From assembly GCA_017547085.1 (NCBI GenBank), contig JAFYQM010000056.1, forward strand, positions 1-64,000: a DNA stretch of 64,000 nt. Direction: 5' to 3'. The position numbers were made by a program, and so were the translations under genes. Positions 33,494-40,897 of the stretch are shown in pieces. Numbering within the stretch: the stretch's first letter is position 1; the number at the start of each line of letters is the position of its first letter. This DNA comes from Oscillibacter sp. (lineage in GTDB: Bacteria > Bacillota > Clostridia > Oscillospirales > Oscillospiraceae). A model generated the notes under the pieces. That model was not told the origin of the DNA. It saw only the letters and a list, made by a program, of their open reading frames with translations, and did not search any database.

Positions 33494-33767
33494 CGTTAAT
33501 TCTCCCGATTTGCACCTGCTCGGAATTCTTACCAGCCTTTTGAACTTGTCTAATGTTGTTTTGCACATTGCTATTGCCCCCAGCTGCTGCATTGTCATCA
33601 ACAATCAATTCTTGTCGTTGCTTGGCTCCGCTTTTGGCTTTTTGTGTTTGCTTTCCACTTTTCTTAACTCCGACTTTATATCCGGCCAATCCACCAGCGA
33701 TTGCACCAATAGCTAAACTTAAAAGCTCAGTTCCAATACCATCAAAAATCCACTGTAAGTTTTCCAT
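33483..33767 (-). CDS. Small membrane-anchored protein with KAGxNSxQxQ tail
   Basis: The 94-residue protein has one hydrophobic segment (LLSLAIGAIAGGLAGYKVGV, about residues 15-34), a basic linker (KKSGKQTQKAKSGAKQR), and a C-terminus reading QVQKAGKNSEQVQIGRI. That tail matches the N-terminus of the next protein. The start at 33767 is six bases after the hsdS stop codon and uses GAGGTG from the hsdS end as its ribosome site. It may tether the LPO_1073-like protein to the membrane. No family is recognised. Confidence 0.6.
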   Translation of the reverse strand: MENLQWIFDGIGTELLSLAIGAIAGGLAGYKVGVKKSGKQTQKAKSGAKQRQELIVDDNAAAGGNSNVQNNIRQVQKAGKNSEQVQIGRINDGR

Positions 33768-33772
33768 AGTAA

Positions 33773-35008
33773 TTACACCTCGATTTCTCCGCTCATCAGT
33801 TTGGGGAGCAGACGGTCACGGGCTTCAGTAGAAATGTCACATTGTTTTTGCAACGCCTCAATTCTGGTTATAATCGGTGCTACTTGTTGATGATACTGCG
33901 CAACAATCTCATCACAAGGAATTAACATTTCAATTCCCATCATTGCTTCAGGTTTTAAGTGCAAAACATTTACACCATTGGCCAAAGGCGAAATTTGCTT
34001 ACTTAGCCCACCATAGTATAGTGTGGAATATACGAACAGCTTGTCCGTCATCTTCGGAATGATTTTAATCAAATCCATGGAGAAAGTCATTTCTTCGCCC
34101 ATATCTGGCACAAGCGCAACATGACCTACCAAACGACGCTCTTGAGTCATATCTGTAACTCCCATGACGATATCACCGGCAGTTAAGTTTTGATTATCCT
34201 TAAACTTTCCGGTGAAACGCTTTTCTGCATTGCGATTGTACCCACCGAAAGCACGAATGTTTTTGAGATTAGCCATCAGCACTCCAGTCGTATCTGACAA
34301 CTCTTTAGATGTATAAGATTTTCCCCGGACAAAATCAAAGACTTCGGAAAGAGATCTATTGCTCCACCCCTTCGGGATACCATCGGTGATGTGGGTGGTT
34401 TCGTGGCCGGGGAAGCGCAGATCCACAAACCACTCTTTATACAGCCGCTGCGCCGCTTCCTCCAACAGCTTGATCTGCTTCTGGTTGTTTTCAATCAGGT
34501 CATCATAGGCAGAAAGGGTATCTACAATTTTCTGCTGTTCTTCAATGAATGGTATCTCAATCGGGACACTACTCAAAATGGAAGTGTTCAAATTGAGCAT
34601 TGTCGCACCAACAGCGTGCTTTTCTACCCAACCAACTGTTTCAGCCTTTTGCAGTTGATAAAACACGAATTTAGGAATAACTTTGCTTTTATCTACCGTG
34701 ACACGCAGACACCCTGTACCACACAGCCACCCCTGCTCCACGTCTGTGGCAAAGGCACAGCGACCCACATCGCCTCTACGAGAATAGAGAATGTCTCCAA
34801 CTTCAATTTTGTGGCGGCTGAGTCTGCTAACATGGTCCTCAGATACCCGCGCAATAGATACTTCAGAAATATGACCGTTTACCAAATCTTTGGGCATTAC
34901 GACTGGGGTGCCTTCTCCCGAATAATCAGACTGATGAAGTTGAGAGCCAAATGGGCCCGTTTGAATATTGGACGAAATCTCACCCAATGTAACCTTGTTC
35001 CAACTCAT
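33773..35008 (-). CDS. hsdS: Type I restriction specificity subunit S
   Basis: The 411-residue protein has two target recognition domains. The first spans about residues 5-165 and ends in the conserved helix IPFIEEQQKIVDTLSAYDDLIE. The second spans about 215-375 and ends with a matching helix and RLLPKLMSGEIEV. It determines the bipartite DNA target of the methylase and nuclease. The start overlaps the hsdM stop by four bases (ATGA). Its last 24 bases recur twice downstream at cargo junctions. Confidence 0.93.
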   Translation of the reverse strand: MSWNKVTLGEISSNIQTGPFGSQLHQSDYSGEGTPVVMPKDLVNGHISEVSIARVSEDHVSRLSRHKIEVGDILYSRRGDVGRCAFATDVEQGWLCGTGCLRVTVDKSKVIPKFVFYQLQKAETVGWVEKHAVGATMLNLNTSILSSVPIEIPFIEEQQKIVDTLSAYDDLIENNQKQIKLLEEAAQRLYKEWFVDLRFPGHETTHITDGIPKGWSNRSLSEVFDFVRGKSYTSKELSDTTGVLMANLKNIRAFGGYNRNAEKRFTGKFKDNQNLTAGDIVMGVTDMTQERRLVGHVALVPDMGEEMTFSMDLIKIIPKMTDKLFVYSTLYYGGLSKQISPLANGVNVLHLKPEAMMGIEMLIPCDEIVAQYHQQVAPIITRIEALQKQCDISTEARDRLLPKLMSGEIEV

Positions 35009-36825
35009 AGCCCCATCTCCTTCATATTCCTGGAGATGGTCTGCATCAGGTCATTGGACTCCGCCTGCAAAGCCAGCAATTCCCGGTGGATCTCACCCAT
35101 CCGCTGGGCAAAGTCCACCCCGTCATCCTCCACTGCTGCCACGCCAACATAAGCGCCGGGGGTCAGAGAATAATTCTTTTCCTCGATTTCGGCGCAGCTT
35201 GCCACTTTGCACAGGCCGGGAATATCATCATACTTGCCCTCACCGAACTTCTCATAGAGCCAGACCGCTTCTTTGGCAACAGTCAGGGTTTCCTCCAGTG
35301 CGGTGATTCTTTCATCGTATTCCGCCTGTACCTTCTTTTTCTCTCGCTTTGCGGCTTCCTCCACAGCCTGCTTTGCCTCAGCTCGGAGTGCCGTGATCTC
35401 TCCGGTAAGCTGCGCCACCTTTTCCACAAAAGGCAGTTCGCCGCCCAAAACGGCCTGATACTCTTTTAGCAGGGCGTGATACTTGTCCACCTCGCCGCGA
35501 TACAGCCAAACGATGGCGTTCAGATTTTTGAGCTGCCATTCACTCCACTCGTTCAAAGTGCGGTCCACCACGGTGTAGTAATTCCGGGCATCAAGGAACA
35601 GCACCTTATCCTGCATTGCCTCCGTCTTTCCTTTGTCAAAGAACCACAGGGAGCAGGGCAAACTCTTGGTGTAGAAAAAGTTGTTGCCTACGCTGACCAT
35701 CACGTCCACGTGGCCACTCTCTACCAACTGCTGGCGGATGTCGCGGTCCTTGCCGGAACTATCGGTGGCAGAGGAGGCCATAACAAAACCCGCGCGGCCA
35801 TTCTCGTTTAGGTAGGAGTAAAAATAGGAGATCCACAGATAATTGGCGTTGCCAAACTCCTTCTTGGCGTTGACCGAGGGCAAACCAAATGGCAGGCGCC
35901 CCGCGCTCTGAGCGGATTCGGAGTTGACCTTGTCCACATTGAAGGGCGGATTGGCCATGACATAGTCGCAGCAGCCGTCCAGATTGTGAGCATCGTGATA
36001 GAAGGTGTTTGCCTCATCGCCGGATTTGATGACACCTGTGAGGCCATGGACGGCCATGTTCATCAGACAAAGCTGTGCGTTGTACTCCACCTTTTCCTGT
36101 CCGTAGAAGGTCATGGCAGAGTTGGCCTCCATACCGGCAGCGTTGACGAAATCGCCGGTCTGGACAAACATACCGCCGCTGCCGCAGGCCGGATCCAGTA
36201 GAACGCCGCCGGAAGGCTCCAGTACATTGACGATCATCTTGACCAGCGATTTGGGCGTGAAGAACACGCCATCGTCCTGTGCGATGTTCTTGGCAAATTT
36301 ATTGAGGAAGTATTCGTAGATCCGGCCAATGATATCGCCGCCCACTTCGTCCAGTGCGCTGTTGTTGAAGATGCGCAGTAGTTCTCCCAGCAGTTCATCG
36401 GAGAACATGGTGTAGTCCTTGGGCAGCACACCGGTGAGCTGCTCGGACTGAGCCTCCACCAGTTCCATGGCGTTGTTGACCACCTCGCCCAGACTGTTCA
36501 TGGTGTGGCCGCTCTGGTTGCTCAAGCCTGCGGACGCAATGTCAGCAGGGAGATTAACCAGATATTCATACTGGGCTTCCTTGGGCAGGAACAATGCGCT
36601 CTTGGAGGCAAAGTCGCTGGCTTCCACGGGCAGCACACGACCGCCGCGCACTGGACGGTTCTTCAAAATCTCCGCCTCCACCATTTTGAAACGGCTGTAA
36701 GCGTAGCGCAGGAAAATCAGGCCAAGCACAGGCATGCAATATTGGTTAGAGGTCAGCTTGGATCCAGCACGGAGCAGATCTGCAGACTCCCATAATTCAG
36801 ATTCAAGTTTTCTAATATTAATCAC
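35005..36825 (-). CDS. hsdM: Type I restriction DNA methyltransferase subunit M
   Basis: The 606-residue adenine methyltransferase has an N-terminal helical domain (IRKLESELWESADLLRAGSK), the AdoMet motif LLDPACGSGGMFVQ (about residue 205), the catalytic NPPF in YVMANPPFNVD (about 285), and a long C-terminal coiled coil. It methylates host DNA at sites chosen by HsdS. The start is GTG at 36825, preceded by GGAGGAG seven bases upstream; it overlaps the XRE gene by eight bases. A longer frame to 36864 was rejected. Confidence 0.95.
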   Translation of the reverse strand: MINIRKLESELWESADLLRAGSKLTSNQYCMPVLGLIFLRYAYSRFKMVEAEILKNRPVRGGRVLPVEASDFASKSALFLPKEAQYEYLVNLPADIASAGLSNQSGHTMNSLGEVVNNAMELVEAQSEQLTGVLPKDYTMFSDELLGELLRIFNNSALDEVGGDIIGRIYEYFLNKFAKNIAQDDGVFFTPKSLVKMIVNVLEPSGGVLLDPACGSGGMFVQTGDFVNAAGMEANSAMTFYGQEKVEYNAQLCLMNMAVHGLTGVIKSGDEANTFYHDAHNLDGCCDYVMANPPFNVDKVNSESAQSAGRLPFGLPSVNAKKEFGNANYLWISYFYSYLNENGRAGFVMASSATDSSGKDRDIRQQLVESGHVDVMVSVGNNFFYTKSLPCSLWFFDKGKTEAMQDKVLFLDARNYYTVVDRTLNEWSEWQLKNLNAIVWLYRGEVDKYHALLKEYQAVLGGELPFVEKVAQLTGEITALRAEAKQAVEEAAKREKKKVQAEYDERITALEETLTVAKEAVWLYEKFGEGKYDDIPGLCKVASCAEIEEKNYSLTPGAYVGVAAVEDDGVDFAQRMGEIHRELLALQAESNDLMQTISRNMKEMGL

Positions 36826-37036
36826 GACTAGTCTCCTCCGGTAAGAACTCCATAATATCTCCAATGTTCACTTCCAGCGTAGAACAAATTTTATGTAGCA
36901 CCGTAAGTGTCACTTCCTCATCTCGGCGCAAGCGAGTCATAGTATTCGGAGCAATACCAGCCGCTCTACGCAGATCAGCCTTGCTCATTTTTTTATCCAC
37001 GAGAAGTTTCCAGAGTTTGTTATATGAAATAGCCAT
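36818..37036 (-). CDS. XRE-family regulator of the type I restriction operon
   Basis: The 72-residue protein matches the small YozG-like Cro/CI regulators: YNKLWKLLVDKKMSKADLRRAAGI, then APNTMTRLRRDEEVTLTVL and VNIGDIMEF. It begins the operon and its end overlaps the hsdM start, so the two are translationally coupled. A perfect inverted repeat with 22-base arms lies about 50 bases upstream and may be its operator. It probably delays or balances methylase and nuclease expression. Confidence 0.85.
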   Translation of the reverse strand: MAISYNKLWKLLVDKKMSKADLRRAAGIAPNTMTRLRRDEEVTLTVLHKICSTLEVNIGDIMEFLPEETSRD

Positions 37037-37088
37037 ATCGTTCGACCTCCGGCTACAAAAGTTAAAATTATTATACTACTTTCAGCAG

Positions 37089-37138
37089 AATAGAACAAGA
37101 GACTTTCGCACCCCAATGCGAAAGTCTCTTGTTCTATT
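37089..37138. repeat. Perfect inverted repeat with 22-bp arms
   Basis: Arms read AATAGAACAAGAGACTTTCG plus CA and its exact complement, with a CCCCAA loop. It sits between the divergent xre-hsd operon and the recombinase pair. It could be an operator, a bidirectional terminator or a recombination site; no T tract follows. Confidence 0.85.
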
Positions 37139-37219
37139 TCACATTTTCTTTCTTCAAATTTCATCTGGATATTACTCTCTTTCTGTGATATGTGTTGTGT
37201 TGCGAAAGGAGGACTACCC

Positions 37220-37939
37220 ATGGAAGAAACCTGCACCACCATCAGCGACTACTCCGAAAACTGGTTCTGCAGCCATGTTCAAGGACAGCTGGCTCACAAC
37301 ACAGAGAACGGATATCGAAATCTGATCTTCAACCACATCATGCCGCACTTCAAAAACGCAGCCCTCTCAGAACTGACAGAAAAGAAAATCCAGAACTTCT
37401 ACAAGAAGCTCTCCGACCAGGGACTGAGTTCCCGAAGTGTCTGGTGTGTCCATCTTCTGCTCCGCCGGATTCTGGATGAAGCATGCCGTGACGGTCTGCT
37501 CACAGAGAATCCCGCCGCCGGCATCAATGTCCCACGCGAAGAAACACAGCCTGCCATGCGGCTCCGCTCCGGTCAGATCCGTCGCTATCTGGAAGTAGCC
37601 AAAGAGCTGGATATCTACCCCATTCTATATATCGGCCTCACAAGCGGTTTACGGCAAGGAGAACTCATCTCTCTGCCGTGGGCCGCTTTTGATATGTCCG
37701 CAAAGCGGCTACGCTTACAAAAGCGATGGATCAACCTGTCCGACACAGCAGCTCAGGCGCTTACAGAAGAGCACCGTCGTCATTCCCAAAGTCCTCACAT
37801 GTTCCTCGACTCCAAAACTGGCCAACCTTATACCCCGCACCGGCTCTATTACCTGCACCGCAGGATTCTGACGCAGGCGCATCTACCTGTTATCAGCTTT
37901 CGCGACCTACAAACAAACGCAAAGGGGATGAAATTATGA
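37220..37939 (+). CDS. Tyrosine recombinase-like protein lacking the catalytic C-terminus
   Basis: The 239-residue protein has the SAM-like core-binding domain (TENGYRNLIFNHIMPHF...LLRRILDEACRDGLL) and the first half of the catalytic domain with the first arginine (YIGLTSGLRQGELISL). It stops right after FRDLQTNAKGMKL, where active enzymes have HxLRH, so the second arginine, histidine box and tyrosine are absent. The start at 37220 follows AAAGGAGGACTACCC. The stop overlaps the next recombinase gene (ATGA), so the truncation looks like a settled arrangement. A regulatory or partner role is inferred. Confidence 0.8.
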   Translation: MEETCTTISDYSENWFCSHVQGQLAHNTENGYRNLIFNHIMPHFKNAALSELTEKKIQNFYKKLSDQGLSSRSVWCVHLLLRRILDEACRDGLLTENPAAGINVPREETQPAMRLRSGQIRRYLEVAKELDIYPILYIGLTSGLRQGELISLPWAAFDMSAKRLRLQKRWINLSDTAAQALTEEHRRHSQSPHMFLDSKTGQPYTPHRLYYLHRRILTQAHLPVISFRDLQTNAKGMKL

Positions 37940-38889
37940 CACTGAACAACTGGATCACGCAATGGCTGGAGTCTTACAAACCCACCGTTCGTCCGTCCAC
38001 CTACCAAGCATCTGGATACATCCTGAAGAATCACATCATCCCCCGGCTCGGCGAATATGAGTTGACTGCTCTCTCCGAAGAGGCCATTGGCGACTTCCTA
38101 GATACTGTTCAGCAGAAAGGTAATCACAAAAGGGCCGAACCGATGTCTCAACAAGCCATGCGCCACATCCTCGCTCTGCTAAAACAGGTTCTGGATGCGG
38201 CAGTCACTGCCAAACTGATTCCCGAAAACCATGCGAAGCAGTTTAACTACAAAGGTAAAAACCGTGTTGACATTGAGCCTCTGGACGATTGGGAAATCGA
38301 AGAATACCTGAGTGCCGCAGAAGAACTTGGGCACCTCCCCATGTTCCTTCTGGCGCTGGAGTACGGACTACGGCAGAGAGAACTGATTGCACTACGGTGG
38401 AGCGATCTGGATTCTGAAAAGTGCAGCCTTACCATCCATGAAAATCGCGTGGTAGAACAGAGCGCACTCGTCACATACGGGAACGAAACAAGGAAGATCA
38501 AGCTCTCCAAATATGTGGTTCAGCAACTGGAACAGGAGCACCTCAAGCACCCCAGCAGTGATGTGATGTTCATTCATGCCGGTACCCTAAAGCCGTATTC
38601 ACCGGCGATGGTTCGCCGCCTCCACCAGAAAGTTCTGGAGCGAGCGCAGCTCCCCGACATGCACTTCCGTAATCTGCGCCATACCTGTGCGATTCGGAAT
38701 CTGGAAGCTGGTCGTAGCCTCGAAGATGTTTCCTCTGAACTGGGCAGGAATCCTGACTTCGTGACAAAGCACCGATACAAGAACTACCTGCCCCATGATG
38801 CTGTCACAGAAGCCGAAATCCAGCAAGCAGCTTCTACACAGGAACAGCAGCTTGCCGCTGACACATTCCAGAATCTGCTCACACTCTGA
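37936..38889 (+). CDS. Tyrosine recombinase (divergent catalytic residues)
   Basis: The 317-residue protein has a core-binding domain (NWITQWLESYKPTVRPSTY) and a full-length catalytic domain with GLRQRELIALRW (first arginine), FRNLRHTCAIR (second arginine present, but arginine replaces the usual histidine of HDLRH), ELGRNPDF (arginine for the histidine of LGH) and a candidate nucleophile in HRYKNYL. It is coupled to the shorter recombinase upstream and followed by a terminator. Two substituted catalytic positions raise doubt about activity. It lies at the right edge of the repeat-bracketed defence module. Confidence 0.85.
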   Translation: MTLNNWITQWLESYKPTVRPSTYQASGYILKNHIIPRLGEYELTALSEEAIGDFLDTVQQKGNHKRAEPMSQQAMRHILALLKQVLDAAVTAKLIPENHAKQFNYKGKNRVDIEPLDDWEIEEYLSAAEELGHLPMFLLALEYGLRQRELIALRWSDLDSEKCSLTIHENRVVEQSALVTYGNETRKIKLSKYVVQQLEQEHLKHPSSDVMFIHAGTLKPYSPAMVRRLHQKVLERAQLPDMHFRNLRHTCAIRNLEAGRSLEDVSSELGRNPDFVTKHRYKNYLPHDAVTEAEIQQAASTQEQQLAADTFQNLLTL

Positions 38890-38893
38890 TTGC

Positions 38894-38936
38894 TAAAAAA
38901 AGTTTGGTTATTCGTACCGAATAGCCAAACTTTTTT
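38894..38936 (+). terminator. Intrinsic terminator of the recombinase pair
   Basis: Stem AAAAGTTTGGTTATTCG/CGAATAGCCAAACTTTT with TT following. Confidence 0.85.
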
Positions 38937-38943
38937 GCAGGCA

Positions 38944-38980
38944 CACCCACCTCAAAAATTGCGTCGCATTAGACAAAGAT
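38944..38980. repeat. Short direct repeat DR, copy 3
   Basis: CACCCACCTCAAAAATTGCG then TCGCATTAGACAAAGATA, the best match to copy 1. With copy 2 (19634) it brackets the 19.3-kb defence module. No gene overlaps it. Confidence 0.75.
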
Positions 38981-39016
38981 AAGGGGCATCGCCAACGAAA
39001 GGCGATGCCCCTATTT
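38981..39016 (+). terminator. Strong hairpin after DR copy 3
   Basis: Stem AGGGGCATCGCC/GGCGATGCCCCT followed by ATTTTG. Confidence 0.65.
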
Positions 39017-39047
39017 TGTTGTCTGCCATGTGCGTTCCCGTCCTCCT

Positions 39048-40075
39048 GCACAAAAGCGTTCGCTTCGGTTTAGGCAAAACGCAGATTCTTTTGAAAAGCA
39101 AAAAGTTTTCCCGATACCACCCCCAAAATCTTCCTTTGAAGGTATGAGGAGGTTTTTTTGTATGCACTACATTTCCGATTTCGCGTTTTAGAATTACCGT
39201 CTATCTGCACAACGGCGTCTTTCCTGATTTGGGCAGAGAGGAGATTTTCTTGAAGAGCCCTAAATTTTTCCCGACACACCTCTCGATTTTTCCCTTAGAG
39301 GAATGAGGGGATATTTTTCAAGCACGCAAAACAGCCAATAGCCACATTGGGTTGATGCAGAAACACATCGTCCACATAGACAAATACACCGATTTATTTT
39401 TGAGTAATGTGCTGATTTTTCTGAAAACGAAAAATTTTTATGCATCACACCCCCGAAATCTCCCTTTAAGGAATGAGGGGTATTTTTCAGACAGCCAAAA
39501 CATCGATTGAGGCGGTTGCTTTCTGCACAAAGAATCCCGTTCGAATTTGGGCATACTTCTGATTTTTCCGAAAAATGAAAAATTATTTTCCTCACCCCCC
39601 TTAAATCTTCCTTTGAAAGTATAGAGGGACTTTTTCAAAGCGGCAAATTGGTGGGCTTGTTGCTGCCTGCAAAGTCACTGATTCATTTTCCAAAAACAGC
39701 GCCATGTCTTTATTCAAAACGATGATTTTTTCCATATGCGCAATTTTTTTGGTACACTCCCCCTTCTTGACGGGAAAAGAAGTAGAAGGGTTCTTCATAT
39801 GACCTATGGAAATTTTCAAATTTCGGTTCTCAACACGTCCCGCCAACGGCTAAAGAAGTAGAAGGTATTGTCCCGAAGCACAAAGGAGGTGGTTCCCGCT
39901 TGGACAAAACAGAGAAAGAAAAAAGATTTCAAAATGAGGGGTGCAATTTCGCAAAGTTGTGAGGAAACAAGTAGGAAGTATTTTCTCCAAAATTTTTCGA
40001 AAAAGTGGCTGTTAAAAATCACATTTTTATCCCTACCACTTATGAGGAGTATTTTTCCAAACACAAAAAGGAGGT
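39048..40075 (+). repeat. Tandem array of ~160-bp imperfect noncoding units
   Basis: At least four clear units have two fixed anchors about 94 bases apart: a CTGCACAAA-type box (39048, 39206, 39356, 39523) and an ATGAGGGG..TTTTT box (39141, 39300, 39470, 39618). Each has a GATTTTTCTGAAAA-like stretch and a C-rich block (ACACCCCC) that can pair with the GAGGGG box to form a hairpin followed by T. Unit spacing is about 150-170 bases. Degenerate remnants continue to 40057. No supported protein gene lies in 38890-40080. The function is unknown; a family of small RNAs or a protein-binding array are options. Confidence 0.75.
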
Positions 40076-40080
40076 CGCAC

Positions 40081-40539
40081 ATGAGTAAGAAAAAGTACAA
40101 AGTACCAATGCCGGTCGGCAACTTCTTTCCGGTACCCAACGAAATTCTTCAGTTGGGATTATGCTCCGGTGAGATTCTGGTCTACACCTACCTGATGTAC
40201 TGCGAGGACAGAACTACCTTCCAGTGTCATCCCAGCTACCGCACCATCGGCAAAGCAATTGGTATGAGTCAGAATACGGTCGCCAAACACGTCGCCGGTC
40301 TGATTGAAAAGCGACTCATCTACGCGGAGCCGACAACCGTCCAAACACGAAAAGGTAAACGGCACAACGGCAATCTCCTCTACACGATCCGTCCCATTCA
40401 GGATGCCGTGAACTACTACAACGAACGACTGCTGCTCAAGCTGGAGGCTGCGACTGAGAAGCAGTACATTCAAAAACAGCTGGGTGCTCAAAAGGAACTG
40501 CATCCAGATCCATTCAAGGAAGGTGGTGATTGCGCGTGA
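40081..40539 (+). CDS. Helix-turn-helix protein of mobile element (replication initiator-like)
   Basis: The 152-residue protein has a winged helix-turn-helix at about residues 20-95 (EILVYTYLMYCEDRTTFQCHP, then TIGKAIGMSQNTVAKHVAGL and a basic wing). This resembles the N-terminal domain of RepA-type replication initiators and MarR/GntR-like regulators. The C-terminal part is a helix. AAAAAGGAGGTCGCAC precedes the ATG. It is the first gene after the repeat array and might recognise it. The stop codon overlaps a small coupled frame. Confidence 0.75.
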   Translation: MSKKKYKVPMPVGNFFPVPNEILQLGLCSGEILVYTYLMYCEDRTTFQCHPSYRTIGKAIGMSQNTVAKHVAGLIEKRLIYAEPTTVQTRKGKRHNGNLLYTIRPIQDAVNYYNERLLLKLEAATEKQYIQKQLGAQKELHPDPFKEGGDCA

Positions 40540-40697
40540 ATGTGTTAAGTGGACTTGATGTCCGGCGCCAGTCGCAACAGAAAGCGCCGTGTGCGTTTTT
40601 TCAGAAAGAGCTAGGCCACGGATACCCCAAAGAAGTGAAACGCAAATGTGCGCCCTTTCTGCGGGAAATCGGCCAAAATCGGCCCGTTCGATTTTAG
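40536..40697 (+). CDS. Small coupled frame, 53 residues, unknown
   Basis: GTG at 40536 overlaps the stop codon of the helix-turn-helix gene (GTGA) and has GGAAGGTGGTG upstream. The product is basic (MNVLSGLDVRRQSQQKAP, then FFQKELGHGYPKEVKRKC and an IGQNRPVRF end). It has no known domain. Coupling and ribosome site are the only support. Confidence 0.45.
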   Translation: MNVLSGLDVRRQSQQKAPCAFFQKELGHGYPKEVKRKCAPFLREIGQNRPVRF

Positions 40698-40704
40698 TAC
40701 TGGA

Positions 40705-40830
40705 TAAAGGACCGCGGTCACCGCTGGCGCCACGGTCCACTCACATCGCCCCGCGATGCGGGTCGAGAGTGGTACCTCCCCAGATGCACCTAAATTGCCG
40801 TTTGGTGCCATTTAGGGTGCGGTACTCCAC
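40705..40830 (+). ncRNA. Candidate structured RNA leader
   Basis: Three consecutive hairpins precede the ribbon-helix-helix gene. GGACCG/CGGTCC lies at 40709-40738 and CCCGC-GAT-GCGGG at 40750-40762. A long two-step stem pairs GTGGTACC (40769) with GGTACTCCAC (40821) around an inner GCACCTAAAT/ATTTAGGGTGC pair. It could be a cis-acting leader or an independent RNA. No known riboswitch class is recognised. Confidence 0.5.
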
Positions 40831-40897
40831 AAAAACACACCAATTACAAGGACTTGAGCGGGAACATAACTGGTACCCCGCCAAAAAGGAGGATTTT

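Noticed and set aside
37089..37138. Ordinary intrinsic terminator
   Set aside because: No T tract follows on either strand, and both flanking operons diverge from it, so nothing needs ending there.
37220..38889. One recombinase gene split by a frameshift
   Set aside because: The second frame contains its own complete core-binding and catalytic domains, and the two genes overlap in the ATGA fashion; they are two genes.
38952..39846. Several minus-strand frames over the repeat array with similar peptides (KGRF.G.., NFSF..K)
   Set aside because: They overlap in different frames, lack ribosome sites, and their similarity only reflects the DNA repeat units.
39048..40075. CRISPR array
   Set aside because: Units are long (about 110 bases conserved), imperfect and vary in spacing; there are no short identical repeats and no cas genes.
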